Shown piece after piece: positions 16,407 to 25,493 of a stretch of 64,000 nucleotides of DNA; the stretch's first letter is position 1, and each line of letters opens with the position of its first letter. Location of the stretch: positions 310,001-374,000 of the forward strand of contig NZ_VRLV01000002.1 in NCBI RefSeq assembly GCF_009760925.1, read 5' to 3'. This stretch comes from Nonomuraea typhae. Lineage in GTDB: Bacteria; Actinomycetota; Actinomycetes; Streptosporangiales; Streptosporangiaceae. Position numbers and translations under genes: made by a program. Under the pieces are notes generated by a model. It was not told where the DNA came from. It made no database searches and saw only the letters and a list, made by a program, of their open reading frames with translations.

Positions 16407-17735
16407 TCACGCGGCGCGGCCGGTCTGCGCCTGGGTCGGCGCGGTGGCCAGGGCTTCCTGGAAGTCGGTCTCCGGGTGCTCCAGCCCGCCGAGCTGTACG
16501 GCTTCGCGGCGGAAGAACATCGCGAGCGTCCAGTCGGCCAGGACCTTCGCCTTGTGGTTGAAGGTCGGCACCCAGGCCAGGTGGTAGGCGCGGTGCGCCA
16601 GCCAGCCGAGGAAGCCGGTGAGCTTGATCCGGTAGACCTGGGCGACGCCCTGGTGGTGGCCGAGCCCGGCGACCGAGCCGAGGTAGGCGTGCTTGTATGC
16701 CTTCAGCTTGCGGCCCCGGACGTAGGCGACCAGGTTGCGGGCCAGCAGCTTGGCCTGCCGTACCGCGTGCTGGGCGTTGGGCGCGGTGAAGGCGCCGGGG
16801 TTGGTCAGGTCGGGCACCGCCGCGCCGTCACCGGCGGCGAACGCGTCCGGCAGGCCGTCCACGGTGAGGTACTCGGTGGCGCGGATCCGGCCGATCCTGT
16901 CGACGGGGAAGCCGCTGGCGGCGGCGAGCGGGTTCGGGCGTCCTCCGGCGGCCCAGACGATCGTGCCCGCGTCCCGCGTGGTGCCGTCGCTCAGGGTGGC
17001 GACGCCGTTCTCCGCCGAGACGAGCGGCGCGTTGAGCCGCACGTCCACGCCCCGCTTGCGCAGCGCCTCCGCGGTCCATTCGCCGAGGCTCTCGTGCAGC
17101 TCGGGCAGGATGCCGCCGGTCGCCTCGGCCAGCGTCCAGCTGAGCTCCTCCCGCGCGATCCCGGGGTGGTAGCGCAGCGCGTCGTCGGCCAGGCCCTGCA
17201 TCTCGGCCAGCGCCTCGACGCCGGCGAACCCGCCGCCGACCACCACGAACGTCAGCGCCCTGCGGCGCACCTCCGGGTCGTCGGTCGAGGCGGCGGCGGC
17301 GAGCTGGGCCAGCACGTGGTTGCGTAGGTGGACCGCCTCGCCGACGGTCTTGAAGCCGACCGCGTGCTCGGCCAGTCCCTTGATCGGCAGCCCGCGGGTG
17401 ATCGAACCGGCGGCCATGACGACGATGTCGTAGGCGACCTCGTACGGCCGCCCCTGGGCGGGCTGGAAGGTGGCGACCCGGCGGTCGTGGTCCACGTGGG
17501 TGACCTTGCCGATCAGCACCTTCGCCCCGCGCAGGACCCGGTTCAGCGGGGCCACCACGTGCCTGGGCTCGATCGCCCCAGCGGCGGCCTCGGCGAGGAA
17601 CGGCTGGTAGGTCATGTAGCCACGGGGGTCGATGATGGTGACCTCGGCCTCGCCGCTGCGGATGAGCTTGCGCAGCCCCCTCGCGGCGTAAAGACCGACA
17701 TATCCGCCACCGACGACCAGGATCTGCTTCCTCAT
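16407..17735 (-). CDS. NAD(P)/FAD-dependent oxidoreductase, type II NADH dehydrogenase-like
   Basis: 442 residues with two Rossmann motifs: GGGYVGLYAARGL at the N-terminus for FAD and VVVGGGFAGVEALAEMQ (about 165-181) for NADH, plus the FAD-binding AAGDGAAVPDLTNPGAF near 300. The C-terminal amphipathic region (KLTGFLGWLAHRAYHLAWVP) fits membrane attachment as in NDH-2, which passes electrons from NADH to menaquinone without pumping protons. Length and the GYMTYQPFLAEAAAG motif match NDH-2 homologues. The start has GGGAG upstream. It is convergent with the synthase gene (3 bp between stops) and lies upstream of a SurE gene on the same strand, 108 bp away. Confidence 0.85.
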   Translation of the reverse strand: MRKQILVVGGGYVGLYAARGLRKLIRSGEAEVTIIDPRGYMTYQPFLAEAAAGAIEPRHVVAPLNRVLRGAKVLIGKVTHVDHDRRVATFQPAQGRPYEVAYDIVVMAAGSITRGLPIKGLAEHAVGFKTVGEAVHLRNHVLAQLAAAASTDDPEVRRRALTFVVVGGGFAGVEALAEMQGLADDALRYHPGIAREELSWTLAEATGGILPELHESLGEWTAEALRKRGVDVRLNAPLVSAENGVATLSDGTTRDAGTIVWAAGGRPNPLAAASGFPVDRIGRIRATEYLTVDGLPDAFAAGDGAAVPDLTNPGAFTAPNAQHAVRQAKLLARNLVAYVRGRKLKAYKHAYLGSVAGLGHHQGVAQVYRIKLTGFLGWLAHRAYHLAWVPTFNHKAKVLADWTLAMFFRREAVQLGGLEHPETDFQEALATAPTQAQTGRAA

Positions 17736-17843
17736 GATGTCCCACTCCCTTTAGTGCGACCGTTTTCTGCGATCTACACCCTCTAGACGGGACAGCCCTG
17801 CCCGTTGTGACACGTCCCTTCAAGATCTTTTACGGCGCCGCCG

Positions 17844-18713
17844 TCACGGGGTCAGGTCGTCCAGACGGGCGCCCAGCCGGGCCGCGATCGCGGGCCTGGC
17901 CTCCCAGTTGTCGGTCAGGGGCGTGATGGTGACCGCTCCGGCCGCCAGGTGCGTGCGGTCGGCGTCGGCCACGGGGTCGGGGGTGGTGGCGAACAAGGGT
18001 TGCAGGCGGTAGCAACGGGCGCACACGTCCGTGGCCGGAAGGTAGTCGACGGTCACCGGAAGCATCCTGCCCAGGCGGGAGACGCGGACCTCGCCGGTCG
18101 GCGCCGCCGGATAGTTGACGTTCAACGCCGTCCTGGCGGGCAGGAGCAGGCCGTTCGGCGCGGTGGCGGCCAGCCGGTTGACCAGCTTGACGCCGAAGGC
18201 GACCGCCTGGGCGGCGCCGGGGAAGGCCGAACCCTGCCGGGCCGTGCTCAGGGCGAGTGCCGGAATGCCGACCTCCAGGGCGGTCACCGCGGCGCCGACG
18301 GTGCCGGAGTGGTTGACCGCGGCGGCCACGTTCTCGCCCTGGTTGGGGCCGGAGACGACCAGATCGGGCGGATCCGCGGCGAAGACCTTCCGCACGCCGA
18401 AGGAGACGGCGTCGGCGGGCGTGCCGGCGATCGCCCACACGCCGGGCGACATCTCGGCCGCCTCGACGGTCGTGCCGAACCTGATGTTGATCGAGGTGCC
18501 GACCCCGCTGGAGTCGCCCGCCGGCGCCACGATCGTCACGTCGTGCCCGGCGGCGATCAGCGCCTGGCGCAGGTGCAGGGTGAACGGGGCCTGGTAGCCG
18601 TCGTCGTTGGTCAGCAGGATGCGCAGGGACGCCGGCGGCTGCGCCCGGGCGGGCGCGGGCAGGGCCAGGACGGATAACAGGACAGGGATCAGGAGGAGGA
18701 TGCGCCTGAACAT
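17844..18713 (-). CDS. surE: Secreted SurE-type 5'/3'-nucleotidase
   Basis: SurE phosphatase fold with the family metal site ILLTNDDGYQAP, the middle motif PDLVVSGPNQGENVA and the ALSTAR segment. It removes phosphate from nucleoside 5'- or 3'-monophosphates. Unusually it carries a signal peptide (RRILLLIPVLLSVLALPAPARA, cleavage after ARA), so it should act outside the cell, perhaps scavenging phosphate. The ATG at 18713 is chosen because GGAG stands 9 bp upstream and the product then begins with the signal peptide; a longer in-frame start at 18767 is not supported. The typical SurE length is about 250, matching the mature part. It is followed on the same strand by the NDH-2-like gene. Confidence 0.86.
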   Translation of the reverse strand: MFRRILLLIPVLLSVLALPAPARAQPPASLRILLTNDDGYQAPFTLHLRQALIAAGHDVTIVAPAGDSSGVGTSINIRFGTTVEAAEMSPGVWAIAGTPADAVSFGVRKVFAADPPDLVVSGPNQGENVAAAVNHSGTVGAAVTALEVGIPALALSTARQGSAFPGAAQAVAFGVKLVNRLAATAPNGLLLPARTALNVNYPAAPTGEVRVSRLGRMLPVTVDYLPATDVCARCYRLQPLFATTPDPVADADRTHLAAGAVTITPLTDNWEARPAIAARLGARLDDLTP

Positions 18714-18935
18714 CGGGGGTCTCCGTTCATCGTCGTTCACCGGGGATTCACCGTGCTGAGTGAGCAATCCGGGTCACACGTTCTGAACTGCGAGCCTGCT
18801 ACGCCGCTCCGGTGACGGCACACCCCTAAACGAGGCGGGGTCACCGCGATTGTGCCGCCGGAAATCTGACCGCGCGCTTCACCTGGGGTCGCGGTCCGGC
18901 ACTCCAAAGAGGCGAAGGCTGCACAATGGGGACCT

Positions 18936-19058
18936 ATGACCGCAGACCGTCACCGCCCCGGGTACGTGCGCCGCCGCCTCGGCCGATTCGTCCTCCAGTA
19001 CGCCATCGCCCTCGCGATCGGCGCCGTGGTCCTCGCCATCTGGTGGCTGACCCGCTGA
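18936..19058 (+). CDS. Small single-span membrane protein (40 aa)
   Basis: A short reading frame of 41 codons with ATG, preceded by GGGG at 18928-18931. The product has a basic N-terminus (MTADRHRPGYVRRRLGRF) and one membrane helix with the sequence LQYAIALAIGAVVLAIWWL, then TR. Positive-inside charge predicts an N-in, C-out orientation. It lies in the divergent space between surE and sbcC and ends 17 bp before the sbcC stop. Function unknown; support comes from the ribosome site, the clean hydrophobic segment and high GC at third positions. Confidence 0.55.
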   Translation: MTADRHRPGYVRRRLGRFVLQYAIALAIGAVVLAIWWLTR

Positions 19059-19074
19059 CCCCCGCCGCGCTGAC

Positions 19075-22000
19075 TCACACCCCGGTCACCGACAGGGTGG
19101 AGCCGGTGCGGGACTTGGTGACCTTGAGCTGGGCCGGGATCCTGGTGCGGAGTTCGGCGACGTGGCTGACAATGCCGACGGCGCGCCCGCCGTCCCGCAG
19201 ACCGTCGAGGATGTCCAGGACGCCGTCGAGCGTGTCCTCGTCCAGCGTGCCGAAGCCCTCGTCCACGAACAGGGTGCCGATCTCCGCCCCGCCGGCCTCC
19301 GCCGTCACCACGTCGGCCAGCCCGAGCGCGAGAGCCAGCGAGGTGATGAAGCTCTCGCCACCCGACAACGTGGCCGGATCCCGGTCAACCCCCGTCCACC
19401 CGTCGGCGATCCGCAGGCCGAGCCCGCCACCCGACCGTCCCCGCGCCCCCGCGGTCTTCCGCAGGTCGTGCTGAAGCTGGTACCGCCCGCCCGACATGTG
19501 ATCCAGGCGGTCGTTGGCCGCCGCGACCACCTGCCGGAGCCGCTCCCCCAGCACGAACGAGGACAGGCTCATGCTCCACTGGTTGTCCCCCGACGTGCCC
19601 GAGGCCAGCGACGCCATCCGCTCGGCCAGCCTATGCGCCTGCGCGGCGGGTTCCCAGCGCGTCAGGCACGCGGCCAGCTCGCCGTGCAGTTCCTCCAGCC
19701 GCCGCGCCCGCCCGGCCGCCCGATCTCGCGACGACACCAGCGCCGCGTACTCCTCCTCGGCCCGCTCCCTGGCCGCATCCAGCCCCGGAAGATCAGGCGC
19801 CTCCTGCCCGGCCGCGGCCACCAGCACCGGATCGGCCAGCGTGCTCGTCACCGCCGCATACTGCGCGTCCAGCTCCCTGAGCAGCGCGTCCTTCTCCGCA
19901 CGCTCCTCATCCGGCCGAGCCGCCGCCAGCGCGTCGTCCACGTCCGCGAACTCCGCCTCCTCGGCCGCCCGCGCCGCCGCCTCCCGCGCGTCCTCCCGCT
20001 CCCGCGCCGCCGCGACCGCCCGCGTCGTGGCCTCGATCGCCTCCCGCAGCAGCTCCGCCTCGTCCCCGAGCCGCGACAGCCGGGCCGCCAGCGTGGGATC
20101 GCCGCCGCGCGCGCTGTCCAGCCGCGCGGCCAGCCGCCCCGCATCACCGCTCAGCTCTTCTTGCCGGGTACGGCAGGCCGCCACCTTGGCCGTGACGCGG
20201 CGCAGCCGTTCCTCCAGCTCGCTCCGCTCCGCTTGCAGCCGCTCCACCTGCCCGGCCAGCCCGGCCTCCCGCCCCGCCGAACGCCGCAACCGATCCACCT
20301 CACCCACGGCCGCCCGCAACGCCTCCGGCCCCACCTCCACGGGGGAGGAATCGGCGGCGTCGGGACCACGGCCCGGCACGGGGGCCTCCCCCTGGGCACC
20401 GGCGTGACCGGAGACCGGGACGGGTGCCTCGCCCGCCGCGAGGACACGGCCTGGGACGGAGGCGGGCAGGCGGCTCAGGAGCCGGGCGCGTTCCGCGGTG
20501 AGCTGGGTGTGGTGAGTGCGCTGGGCGGCGAGGGCCTCGCCGATCTCTCGTTCCTGCTCGGCCGCCCGCTGCCGGCGGGCCTCGATCTGTTCGACCTCGT
20601 CGGCCAGAACGGGCTCACGCCCGGCGACCTCCCGCAGCCTGGCCAGCTCCTGCTCGGCCTCCCGCACGGCCCGCGCGGCGTCCTCCGCACCGAGCCCACG
20701 CCCGGCCCCGTCCGAACCGTCCTCAGCCGGCCCCGGATCCACGAGCCGACCCCCGCGCTCTTCGTCCCCCGGAGACGACCAAGGATGCGGATACGACGGT
20801 GTGGCGGCCTCCATGGCCGCGCTCAGCCGCGACTCGAGGCCGGCGACCGCCCGTTCCGCCGACTCCCGGCGGGCCAGGGCCGCTTCGTGCGCCGACTCGG
20901 CCGCCCGCTCGTCCTCGGCCGACGGCGCGGCGGGCGCGGGTGCGGCCGGGTCGGGGTGGTGCAGCGAGCCGCACACCACGCACGGCCGGTTGTCGGCCAG
21001 ATCGCGAGCCAGCTCCGCGGCCATCCCGTCCAGCCGGGCCTGGCGCAGGTCGAGCCAGCGTTCGCGCAGGTGCTGCGCGTGGTCCACGAGCTGCCTGAGC
21101 TCACCGGCGGACGCCTGGAGCTCGGCGGTGAGCGCGTCCCGGCGGCGGGCGGCCTCCAGCACGCCGCGGGCGGCGTCGCGGGCGGCGATGGCGGCGGGCA
21201 CGGTGGCGGCCTCCGCGCGTACCCGGGCGAGGGCGTCCTTCGCCGTGGCGAGCTGCGCGGGCAGGTCTGCCGCCGCCTGCCGCAGGTCGGACTGCCGCCG
21301 GGTCAGCGTCTCGAGCTGGGCGGCCAGCCGTACCAGCTCACGGTCGGTTTCCAGGATGTCGGCGACCGCCACCCGGACCGCCTCGGCGGCGGGGATCTTG
21401 GCCGCGTCCACCCGGGACTGGGCCAGCAGCCCCTCGGCCTGCTCGATCAGCGCGGGCAACTCGTCCAGCCGGGCGGTGGTGTGCTCGTCGTCGGTGGCCA
21501 GGCCGGTGAGTTCGTCCTCGACGCGGGCCAGGTCGCGGCGGATCACCGACAGCCTGGCCTCCTCGGTCAGCAGCTCGGACAGGCGTGCGGACTCGTCGTG
21601 CCGCTCGCGTTCGAGCGCGGCCAGCGTGGCGGGGAAGCCGGGGTCGTCCATGCTCGCCGCGGCGCCTTCGAGCAGGGGGCGGGCGCGGGCGACGGCGTCG
21701 GCGGCGAGGGTGCGGGTCTTGGCGGCGGCTTCGGCGCGCTGGCGGGCGGCCGTCACCAGGGGGAGGACGCGGTCGGCCCGGGCGGCGTCGTCCAGGAGGG
21801 CCTGGAGGCCGGCGCGCTCCTCCGCGCGTTCGTCGAGGGTACGGCGCAGCGTCGCGGCCTCGGCGTGCCGGCGTTGCCGCTCGGCCAGGGCGGTGGCGGC
21901 CTCCCAGGAGTTTCTGGCCTCGCGCAGCGCGGACTCGGCGGCGGCGTGCTGGGCGGCGGAGCCGGTGACCACGGCGCGGGCGGCCTCCAGCAGCCCTCCT

Positions 22001-22773
22001 GCCCAGGTCAGCGGGTCGCTCTCCCGGTCGGCCGCCTCCTGCCCGGGCAGTTCGAACAAGGCGTCCCCGGCCGCCTCCCGCCCGGGTGGCTCGAGCAGGT
22101 CGTCACCGGCCGCCTCCTCGATCCGCTGGATGGCGAAGTCCACCTGCTGCCGGAGCTCCTGCTGCTCGCGCCAGGCCAGCTTGCGCCGCTCGGCCAGCCA
22201 GGTCTCGGCCTGGGTGTAGACCTTGACGGTGAACAGGCGTTCGAGCAGCTTGCGCCGGTCGTCGCCGTCGGCCCGCAGGAAGCGCGCGAAGTCGCCCTGG
22301 GGCAGCATGGCGACCTGGCAGAACTGGTCGGCGTTCATGCCCAGCAGGCCGCCGACCAGGTCGCCGGCCTCGTCGGCGCGGGTGGTCAGGCCCTGCCAGG
22401 CGTCGGCGACGCGTTCCTGGACGATGACCTTGGCCTTCTCCTCGGTGAAGCCGGAGCCGCGCAGCTTGGGCCGCTGCCAGGCGGGCGAGCGCTCGATGCG
22501 CAGCAGCCTGCCCCGGACGGTCACCTCCAGGGCCACGGCCGGGCCGGTGCCGGGCGCCGCGTGGTCGCAGCGCAGGCTGCGCGCGCTGTCGCGCTGGGCG
22601 TTGGCGACCTTGCCGAACAGGGCGAAGCAGAGCGCGTCGAGGACGGTCGTCTTGCCCGCTCCCGTGGGCCCGTGGACGAGGAAGAGCCCGGCTTCGGTCA
22701 GCGCGTCGAAGGAGACGGTCTCCGTGCCCGGGAACGAGCCGAACGCGGTGATCGTCAGCAGGTGTGGCCGCAT
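19075..22773 (-). CDS. sbcC: Exonuclease subunit SbcC
   Basis: 1232-residue SMC/Rad50-type ATPase. Walker A is VHGPTGAGKTTVLDALCF (residues 34-51); long coiled coils flank a zinc hook at about residue 596 (PCVVCGSLHH, the CxxC dimer site); the C-terminal head has LSGGESFITSLALALGLADV and FVDEGFGTLDEDTLDGVLD. SbcCD opens hairpins and processes double-strand ends, with SbcC supplying ATP-driven DNA tethering. The ATG directly follows the stop of sbcD (no gap), the usual operon arrangement. A Gly/Pro-rich, repeat-like stretch in the second coil (for example PGRVLAAGEAPVPVSGHAG) is an insertion unlike typical SbcC coils. Confidence 0.95.
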   Translation of the reverse strand: MRPHLLTITAFGSFPGTETVSFDALTEAGLFLVHGPTGAGKTTVLDALCFALFGKVANAQRDSARSLRCDHAAPGTGPAVALEVTVRGRLLRIERSPAWQRPKLRGSGFTEEKAKVIVQERVADAWQGLTTRADEAGDLVGGLLGMNADQFCQVAMLPQGDFARFLRADGDDRRKLLERLFTVKVYTQAETWLAERRKLAWREQQELRQQVDFAIQRIEEAAGDDLLEPPGREAAGDALFELPGQEAADRESDPLTWAGGLLEAARAVVTGSAAQHAAAESALREARNSWEAATALAERQRRHAEAATLRRTLDERAEERAGLQALLDDAARADRVLPLVTAARQRAEAAAKTRTLAADAVARARPLLEGAAASMDDPGFPATLAALERERHDESARLSELLTEEARLSVIRRDLARVEDELTGLATDDEHTTARLDELPALIEQAEGLLAQSRVDAAKIPAAEAVRVAVADILETDRELVRLAAQLETLTRRQSDLRQAAADLPAQLATAKDALARVRAEAATVPAAIAARDAARGVLEAARRRDALTAELQASAGELRQLVDHAQHLRERWLDLRQARLDGMAAELARDLADNRPCVVCGSLHHPDPAAPAPAAPSAEDERAAESAHEAALARRESAERAVAGLESRLSAAMEAATPSYPHPWSSPGDEERGGRLVDPGPAEDGSDGAGRGLGAEDAARAVREAEQELARLREVAGREPVLADEVEQIEARRQRAAEQEREIGEALAAQRTHHTQLTAERARLLSRLPASVPGRVLAAGEAPVPVSGHAGAQGEAPVPGRGPDAADSSPVEVGPEALRAAVGEVDRLRRSAGREAGLAGQVERLQAERSELEERLRRVTAKVAACRTRQEELSGDAGRLAARLDSARGGDPTLAARLSRLGDEAELLREAIEATTRAVAAAREREDAREAAARAAEEAEFADVDDALAAARPDEERAEKDALLRELDAQYAAVTSTLADPVLVAAAGQEAPDLPGLDAARERAEEEYAALVSSRDRAAGRARRLEELHGELAACLTRWEPAAQAHRLAERMASLASGTSGDNQWSMSLSSFVLGERLRQVVAAANDRLDHMSGGRYQLQHDLRKTAGARGRSGGGLGLRIADGWTGVDRDPATLSGGESFITSLALALGLADVVTAEAGGAEIGTLFVDEGFGTLDEDTLDGVLDILDGLRDGGRAVGIVSHVAELRTRIPAQLKVTKSRTGSTLSVTGV

Positions 22774-23883
22774 CTAGGCCATTGCCTCCTTGATCCTGGA
22801 TGCCTCGATGGCCTGGCGGAGCAGTTCTTCCTCGTCGCCGGAGGCGGGCTCGCCGCGGACCTCGCGCACGAAGTCGAGCGCGACCTCGGTCTCGGGGCGC
22901 CCGTGGATCCGGGTCAGCCGGGCGGCGGGCGTGGCGCCGACCGGCTCGAAGGACAACGCCAGGGTGTGGGGAAAGCGGGCGCGCAGCCGGTCCATCGCCG
23001 ACTTGGGGCGCACGGCGTCGGTCAGCACCACCTGGAGCCAATGATCCTCATAGGCGGCGTGACGCGGCGCGGTCAGCAGATCTTCCAGCTCGCCCTTGAG
23101 CCGCCCGATCGGGCGCGGGACGGGCGCGGGGACGAACTCCGCCGATTCCCCGAGCGTCACCAGCCAGCTGCCCTTGCGCTGGTTGACCTCGGAGAAGGAG
23201 TAGGCCAGCGGGGAGCCCGAATAGCGCACGGACTCGGACATGCGCTGGCGGCCGTGCAGGTGACCGAGCGCCACGTAGTCGAGGCCGTCGAAGGCGGTCA
23301 GCGGCACGTGCGCCACGCCGCCGACGCTGATGTCACGCTCGCTGTCGCTGGCCTCTCCCCCGGTCACGAAGACATGCGCGAGCACGACGGCCCGGCGATG
23401 CTCCGCGGCCGAGGCCCGGATACGCTCCATCGCATGAAAGAGAGCCGCCATGTGACTGCGCTCGGCCAGTTCCCAGGGGCCGCGCACCAGCTCGGGCTCC
23501 AGATAGGGGACGCCGTAGAAGGCCACGTCGCCGATGACGACGGGCTCCCAGGCGCGGTCGGGGTCGGTGCGCAGGTGCACACCGGCACGATCCAGCAGCG
23601 AGGCGGCCACGCCAAGGCGGCGCGCCGAGTCGTGGTTACCGCTGATCATCACAATCCGGGCACCGGCGTCGACGATCCGGCGCAGCGCCTCGTCGAACAG
23701 GGCCACCGCGTCCACGGGCGGCAGCGCGCGGTCGTAGACGTCGCCGGCCACGGCCACGACGTCCACCCGCTCGGCCCGCACGGTCTCGACCAGGTGATCG
23801 ACGAAGGCGGCCTGCCCCTCCAGAAGACTCTCCCGGTGAAAGGTTCGGCCGAGATGCCAGTCGGACGTGTGCAGGATCCGCAT
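22774..23883 (-). CDS. sbcD: Exonuclease subunit SbcD
   Basis: 369-residue Mre11-type nuclease. The phosphoesterase motifs are in order: TSDWHLGRTFH at the N-terminus, AVAGDVYDRALPP, MISGNHDSARRL (catalytic His) and VALGHLHGRQR; these bind two Mn ions that cut DNA 3' to 5' or at hairpins. The C-terminal capping domain follows, ending EEELLRQAIEASRIKEAMA. Length fits the family. It is the upstream gene of an sbcD-sbcC pair, with sbcC starting on the base after its stop. The 77-bp gap to the divergent hydrolase gene holds the promoters. Confidence 0.95.
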   Translation of the reverse strand: MRILHTSDWHLGRTFHRESLLEGQAAFVDHLVETVRAERVDVVAVAGDVYDRALPPVDAVALFDEALRRIVDAGARIVMISGNHDSARRLGVAASLLDRAGVHLRTDPDRAWEPVVIGDVAFYGVPYLEPELVRGPWELAERSHMAALFHAMERIRASAAEHRRAVVLAHVFVTGGEASDSERDISVGGVAHVPLTAFDGLDYVALGHLHGRQRMSESVRYSGSPLAYSFSEVNQRKGSWLVTLGESAEFVPAPVPRPIGRLKGELEDLLTAPRHAAYEDHWLQVVLTDAVRPKSAMDRLRARFPHTLALSFEPVGATPAARLTRIHGRPETEVALDFVREVRGEPASGDEEELLRQAIEASRIKEAMA

Positions 23884-23990
23884 GTCGCAGGAAGCTAACA
23901 GGTCTCACCGACAAATGCGGTCCCCTGCGCCACACACGCCGGGAGTAGGGTAGAAGATCAGTGGGCAAACCAGCGCACATGGGGAGGCCG

Positions 23991-25493
23991 ATGCGGACGG
24001 GCCGTGGCACCTTGAGTGTCGCCGCCGGATTGGTGCTGGTGGCTCTGGCCACCGTCGGTTACGCTCTCCCGCCCGCGTTCGACCCGCCTCCGCTCCAGGT
24101 GGACGCCGCCTTCCGCTCGCTCGCCCCGCAGCCTGCCGAGGAGACCAGGCCCGTGGTGGCCTCCGGCCCGGTACGCACCCAGGAGGTGACGATCGCGGCC
24201 GAGCGCCAGTCGTTGTCGGGCACGGTCCGGTTCCCGCTGACGCCGGGGACGCATCCGGGGATGGTGTTCGTCTCGGGGTCGGGCAACGGCTCGCGGACGG
24301 AGTTCACGCCGCAGGCCGACTTCCTGGCCCGGGCGGGCGTGGCGACGCTCGCCTTCGACAAGCGGACCAACGGCTACACCTTCCGCGAGCGCGACTTCGG
24401 GCTGCTGGCCGACGACGCGCTGCGCTGGGTGCGCTGGCTGCGCGCCCAGCCGGGCGTCGACCCGATGCGAGTGGGGCTGTGGGGGGTCAGCGAGGGCGGC
24501 TGGGTGGTGCCGATCGCCGCGGCCAAGAGCCGTGACGTCGGCTTCGCCGTACTCGTGTCCTCGCCGAACGTCTCCCCGCTGCGGCAGGTGGCGTGGGCGC
24601 TGAACGAGCAATTGCTGCGGCTGCGCGCGCCCGTGGGCGCGCGGGACCTGCTCACGCGGGCGATGGGCGGGGTCGGCTTCAACTTCCTGCGCTACGACGC
24701 GATGCCGGCGCTGCGGCAGATCAGGCAGCCGGTGCTGGCGTTGTACGGGACGACGGATCCGTCGATCCCGTTCGTGGAGTCCACGCGGGCGCTGACGGCC
24801 GCGATGAAGGAATCGGGCAACGACCAGTACACCATCCGGTTCATGGACAAGGGCGACCATGCGCTGCGGGTGTCGGGCGGGCCGTTCACCAAGGGGTACC
24901 TGGAGACGCTGGCCAACTGGCTCAAGGGGCTGCCGCACACCGCGACGCCGCGGCTGCACCTGGCCGGGGCGACGCCGGTGCAGCGGTTCGAGGCCAGCGA
25001 CGTGCCCGCCGCGCCGTGGTACGCGGGCGGGACGATGCTGGGGCTGACGATCTGCCTGGCCGCCGTCGGCTACGTGGCCGGTCCCGTCGCCTCCATGGTG
25101 GTACGGCTGCGCGGCGGCAGGCGCGCACCGGCCGAGATGGCCGAGATGAACGCCAGGCTGTGGCCGCCGATCCGGCGCCGCCTGCACCGGATGGCCTGGA
25201 CGGGTCTGGCGTTGCTGGTCTCGGTGCTGGGGTTCATCGCGCTGCTGGTGATGTTCTCGATCAACCAGGCGGGGGCCTGGCCCGCGGTGCTGGCCGGGTG
25301 GCTGCTGGTGCGGGCGCTGGCCGTGCTCATGCTGATCCAGGAGGTCACCGCGGTCGCGGCGGTGGTGTCGGGGCTGCGCGAGGGATGGCAGCCGACCCGG
25401 TGGCAGCACGTGGCGATCGCCGGCGTGGTCGGCGGCACCGGGCTGCTGCTCGTCGCCGCCGCGTACTACGGCTTGTTCTCGTTCCCCTGGTAG
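23991..25493 (+). CDS. Membrane-anchored alpha/beta hydrolase with C-terminal membrane domain
   Basis: About 500 residues. A signal anchor (TLSVAAGLVLVALATVGYAL) is followed by an extracellular alpha/beta hydrolase domain: oxyanion-region GMVFVSGSGNGSR, nucleophile elbow GLWGVSEGGWVVP, acid in LYGTTDPSIPF and His in DKGDHALRV. After it come about four membrane helices (residues 345-500) separated by basic loops. Such hydrolase-membrane fusions occur in actinobacteria, but the substrate is unknown. Three in-frame starts exist (GTG 23961, ATG 23979, ATG 23991); the last is preferred because GGGGAGG precedes it and the signal anchor then begins cleanly. It diverges from sbcD and overlaps the next, opposite gene by 28 bp at the 3' ends. 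Confidence 0.78.
   Translation: MRTGRGTLSVAAGLVLVALATVGYALPPAFDPPPLQVDAAFRSLAPQPAEETRPVVASGPVRTQEVTIAAERQSLSGTVRFPLTPGTHPGMVFVSGSGNGSRTEFTPQADFLARAGVATLAFDKRTNGYTFRERDFGLLADDALRWVRWLRAQPGVDPMRVGLWGVSEGGWVVPIAAAKSRDVGFAVLVSSPNVSPLRQVAWALNEQLLRLRAPVGARDLLTRAMGGVGFNFLRYDAMPALRQIRQPVLALYGTTDPSIPFVESTRALTAAMKESGNDQYTIRFMDKGDHALRVSGGPFTKGYLETLANWLKGLPHTATPRLHLAGATPVQRFEASDVPAAPWYAGGTMLGLTICLAAVGYVAGPVASMVVRLRGGRRAPAEMAEMNARLWPPIRRRLHRMAWTGLALLVSVLGFIALLVMFSINQAGAWPAVLAGWLLVRALAVLMLIQEVTAVAAVVSGLREGWQPTRWQHVAIAGVVGGTGLLLVAAAYYGLFSFPW

Noticed and set aside
19162..23898. A very long plus-strand open frame (about 1580 codons) opposite sbcCD
   Set aside because: It is the antisense shadow of sbcC and sbcD, which have full conserved motifs; the product is low-complexity Arg/Gly/Leu/Pro typical of high-GC frame shadows.
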